DNA of 64,000 bases from the NCBI GenBank assembly GCA_943361925.1, contig CALRIT020000021.1, forward strand, positions 1 through 64,000, read 5' to 3'. Made by a program: the position numbers and the translations under genes. Source of the stretch: CAISCU01 sp943361925 (GTDB taxonomy: Bacteria; Bacteroidota; Bacteroidia; UKL13-3). The notes under the pieces were generated by a model. The model saw only the letters and a program-made list of their open reading frames with translations, searched no databases and was not told the origin of the DNA. Positions 61,702-64,000 of this stretch are shown here, one piece after another (within the stretch, counting starts at the first letter, position 1; each line of letters opens with the position of its first letter).

Positions 61702-62370
61702 ATGTCAGTATCATTAACAAGGGAAGAAGCTCCGATATATGCGGCCCTAAAGGCTTTGGTTCAAAATTATGCAACTTCAAGGTCTTTATCTGATATTACT
61801 CAAGATTGTTGGGATATTATTGGTGATGCCAGAGAAGAGTTTTTATTCAGAGTAAATTTAATCGATAGCTTAATCGATAAAAATACTGATTATGAAGACA
61901 TCAGAGAAGTGCTTTTCGATTTATTGCTGGTAAAATTTTTATCTGCGGAGAATAAACCTGAAGAATTTTTTGATTCTGAAGAATGGGATCAGATTGAAGC
62001 TAAAACTTTAGATAGAGGAACTGAACTTTTAAACTTATTCTTGTATTTAAGTGAAGCAAAAGAAGAAGAAGTTGAAATTACTTTAGATGATTTCTTAAAC
62101 GAATTTCTTTTGGTTGATGAAGATGAATTCCAGGATGAAATGAGAATTTATGAAAGCTTCATCAAAAACGAAAATATCCTTGAAGCTGATTTAATATCTA
62201 TTAGAACTGTTCAGAGTAAAATTGCTGCTGACAATCCTATTAAAGAACTTTTTGTTGGATTGGTTCTGTTTTTCCAAGAGGCTGAGGGCTTTACTCCGGA
62301 GCCAAACATGGAGTTAAGTGCCTTCGAACTTTCCATTTATCATTCAATGCTCGCTTTTTTTGAACAATAA
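61702..62370 (+). CDS. Acidic helical protein of unknown function
   Basis: A 222-residue cytoplasmic protein, strongly acidic and almost all helical, with no known motif. It is encoded one base after the dihydroorotase-like gene and before DUF4199 and GT2 genes, a gene order I believe recurs in Bacteroidota. A structural or complex-forming role is possible. Family not recognised. Confidence 0.7.
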   Translation: MSVSLTREEAPIYAALKALVQNYATSRSLSDITQDCWDIIGDAREEFLFRVNLIDSLIDKNTDYEDIREVLFDLLLVKFLSAENKPEEFFDSEEWDQIEAKTLDRGTELLNLFLYLSEAKEEEVEITLDDFLNEFLLVDEDEFQDEMRIYESFIKNENILEADLISIRTVQSKIAADNPIKELFVGLVLFFQEAEGFTPEPNMELSAFELSIYHSMLAFFEQ

Positions 62371-62399
62371 TGGTATAATTGTTAAAAAATCATCAAAAC

Positions 62400-62945
62400 A
62401 TGGAAATCGAACACGTTACTACTAAAAATCAGGTAATTATTAAATTCAGTATCATCTACGCCCTTGCCAATATTGGTATGGCATTGGTTCTTTACATTCT
62501 TGAAGTAATGGACAAAAGCTGGATGATTACCATTTTATCATTGGCAGTTAATACAGCAATTCTGTTTTTTGCCATGAAATCAAGGAAAAACGATACCCTT
62601 GCCGGATTCATGTCTTTTGGTCAAGGTTTCGGAACAGGTATGTTGATTATAGTATTTGGGGGCCTAATTACAGCTTTATATACATTTGTATTTTATGCAT
62701 ACATCGATCCTGAATTCGTAAATAAAATTATGGAGGTAAATAGAGCTGAAATGTTGAAAAAAGACATGCCAGATGAGCAAATTGAACAAGCTCTTGAAAT
62801 GAGTAAGAAGTTCATGACTCCAATAATGATGACTATTTTTGGATACTTTATTTCATTATTTTTCGGTTTAATTATTTCTCTTATTTTGGCAGCTGTAACT
62901 AAAAGAGAAAACCCTAATGCTGCTTACAATAATTTAGAAGCTTAA
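62400..62945 (+). CDS. DUF4199 membrane protein
   Basis: A 181-residue protein with four membrane segments (about 12-32, 38-56, 75-97 and 138-165) and a charged loop between the third and fourth. It fits DUF4199, a Bacteroidota family of unknown function. It is encoded between the acidic helical protein and a GT2 glycosyltransferase, six bases before the latter, and probably shares its transcript. Start taken as the ATG at 62400. Confidence 0.85.
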   Translation: MEIEHVTTKNQVIIKFSIIYALANIGMALVLYILEVMDKSWMITILSLAVNTAILFFAMKSRKNDTLAGFMSFGQGFGTGMLIIVFGGLITALYTFVFYAYIDPEFVNKIMEVNRAEMLKKDMPDEQIEQALEMSKKFMTPIMMTIFGYFISLFFGLIISLILAAVTKRENPNAAYNNLEA

Positions 62946-62950
62946 TTTAA

Positions 62951-63934
62951 ATGACCACAGAAAGTAGTATTGATATTTCAGTTGTAATTCCTTTTTTAAA
63001 TGAAGATGAGTCACTTCCTGAATTAATTGAATGGATTGAAAGGGTGATGAATGAAAATAAATTCACCTATGAAATTCTTTTGATAGATGATGGTAGTACC
63101 GATAAATCATGGTCACTTGTTGAACAAAATTCAAAAAGAAACCCTGCAATAAAAGGAATAAAATTTAGAAGGAATTACGGAAAATCAGCTGCTTTAAATG
63201 TAGGTTTTCATGCAATATCAGGCAATGTAGTAATTACAATGGATGCCGATATGCAAGATAGTCCGGATGAAATTCCTGATTTATATAGATTGATTACAGA
63301 GGAAGGATATGATTTGGTAAGTGGTTGGAAGAAAAAACGTTACGATCCACTTACCAAAACTATTCCTACTAAATTTTTTAATGCTGCCACCAGAGCAATT
63401 TCAGGAATTCAATTGAATGATTTCAATTGTGGGTTAAAGGCATATAGATCCGAGGTTGTTAAATCAATTGAAGTTTATAATGAAATGCACAGGTATATTC
63501 CTGTGATTGCAAAATGGGCCGGATTTAAAAAAATAGGGGAGAAGGTTGTTCAACACAGAGCCAGAAAATATGGCTCTACCAAGTTTGGTGGAATCTCCAG
63601 ATTTATTAATGGTTTTCTTGATTTATTAACTATTTTCTTCGTTTCAAAATTTGGTAAAAGACCCATGCACTTTTTTGGTGTATTGGGTACATTGATGTTT
63701 ATTTTCGGATTTATTGTTTCAATTTATATCATTAGTGATAAAATTTGGAGTGTTTATAATGGAGATGTAATTCAAAGAAATATCACTGATCAGCCATTAT
63801 TTTTCATTTCATTGGTTGCAGTAATTATTGGAGTTCAATTGTTTCTTGCCGGTTTTATTGGTGAAATGATTTCGCGTAATGCAACCGAAAGAAATATTTA
63901 TGGCATAACAAAACGTATTGGCTTAGATGGCTAA
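62951..63934 (+). CDS. Glycosyltransferase family 2 (DPM1/GtrB-like)
   Basis: A 327-residue GT2. The catalytic domain (about 8-240) has VVIPFLNEDESLPEL, IDDGSTDKSW, DADMQDSPDEIPDL (DxD-type metal site) and DFNCGLKAYRSE. Two C-terminal membrane segments (about 240-262 and 280-305) fit the polyprenyl-phosphate glycosyltransferases such as DPM1, GtrB and ArnC. It transfers a sugar to a polyprenyl carrier. It follows DUF4199 directly and overlaps the next glycosyltransferase gene by eight bases. Confidence 0.9.
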   Translation: MTTESSIDISVVIPFLNEDESLPELIEWIERVMNENKFTYEILLIDDGSTDKSWSLVEQNSKRNPAIKGIKFRRNYGKSAALNVGFHAISGNVVITMDADMQDSPDEIPDLYRLITEEGYDLVSGWKKKRYDPLTKTIPTKFFNAATRAISGIQLNDFNCGLKAYRSEVVKSIEVYNEMHRYIPVIAKWAGFKKIGEKVVQHRARKYGSTKFGGISRFINGFLDLLTIFFVSKFGKRPMHFFGVLGTLMFIFGFIVSIYIISDKIWSVYNGDVIQRNITDQPLFFISLVAVIIGVQLFLAGFIGEMISRNATERNIYGITKRIGLDG

Positions 63935-64000
63935 AAAAAAGGTACTGATTGTTGGTCCTGCATGGCCTCTTAGAGGTGGTTTAGCTACTTATGATGAAAG
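63927..64000 (+). CDS. Glycosyltransferase, N-terminal fragment (cut by window end)
   Basis: Starts with ATG at 63927, overlapping the GT2 stop. The visible 24 residues, KKKVLIVGPAWPLRGGLATYDE after the start, match the opening strand and glycine-rich loop (RGGLATY) of GT4-type glycosyltransferases. Only the beginning is in the window; the assignment is by resemblance. Confidence 0.7.
   Translation, partial: MAKKKVLIVGPAWPLRGGLATYDE

Overview
The window is an AT-rich chromosomal segment from a Bacteroidota bacterium, probably of the Flavobacteriia/Chitinophagia type; the genus cannot be told from the sequence alone. Evidence: type IX secretion (T9SS) genes (porT right after ubiE, and a PorV/PorQ-family barrel); secreted proteins with C-terminal T9SS type A sorting domains; a TonB receptor with an N-terminal carboxypeptidase-like domain; and -7 boxes of the Bacteroidota form TAnnTTTG only a few bases before start codons. 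No rRNA, tRNA, CRISPR array or intact insertion sequence was seen.

Layout. 0-8 kb: yidC; a WYL regulator divergent from the RNA ligase gene rtcB with two matching operator-like palindromes between them; a flavin-reductase-like protein with tyrS. 8-17 kb: a PorV-like barrel; a surface-polysaccharide block (Wzy/WaaL-like polymerase or ligase, Wzz-like protein, Wzx-like flippase) divergent from a GT9 glycosyltransferase; a META-domain protein, rnhB and aroE. 17-29 kb: a TonB receptor behind a DtxR-like palindrome, engB, ubiE-porT, palindromic repeats around an orphan antitoxin-like gene, two unrecognised secreted proteins, MscS, a DUF2490 protein, an exported LMW-PTP-like protein, a CapA-like protein and tgt. 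29-37 kb: a thioesterase-like protein, an LptF/G permease, an EamA transporter, an aminotransferase, a cluster of palindromic repeats, a CsgG/FlgO-like protein and clpB.

37-47.3 kb is an accessory island between clpB and an rlmL-like gene. It holds a two-gene beta-propeller/small-protein pair, a DUF4145 protein, a TcmP + DUF5131 (three-Cys-motif) pair, a tail-collar protein, a T9SS beta-propeller, a zinc-ribbon protein, a YcxB-like membrane protein, a lipoprotein and a HEPN Abi-like protein. Between these modules lie two decayed 3' ends of type I restriction specificity genes (hsdS) and three copies of one 33-bp element, so the island appears to have grown by recombination at an old restriction-modification locus. 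The TcmP-DUF5131 pair and the beta-propeller pair are the best candidates for an undescribed, possibly defensive, system.

47-64 kb: rlmL-like, a beta-CASP nuclease, a deoxynucleoside kinase, a large T9SS protein broken by one TGG-to-TAG nonsense change, SRPBCC and SDR proteins, an H-NOX/hybrid histidine kinase nitric-oxide-sensing pair, a BatA-domain protein, a dihydroorotase homologue lacking key metal ligands, a DUF4199 protein and two glycosyltransferases, the last cut by the window end.
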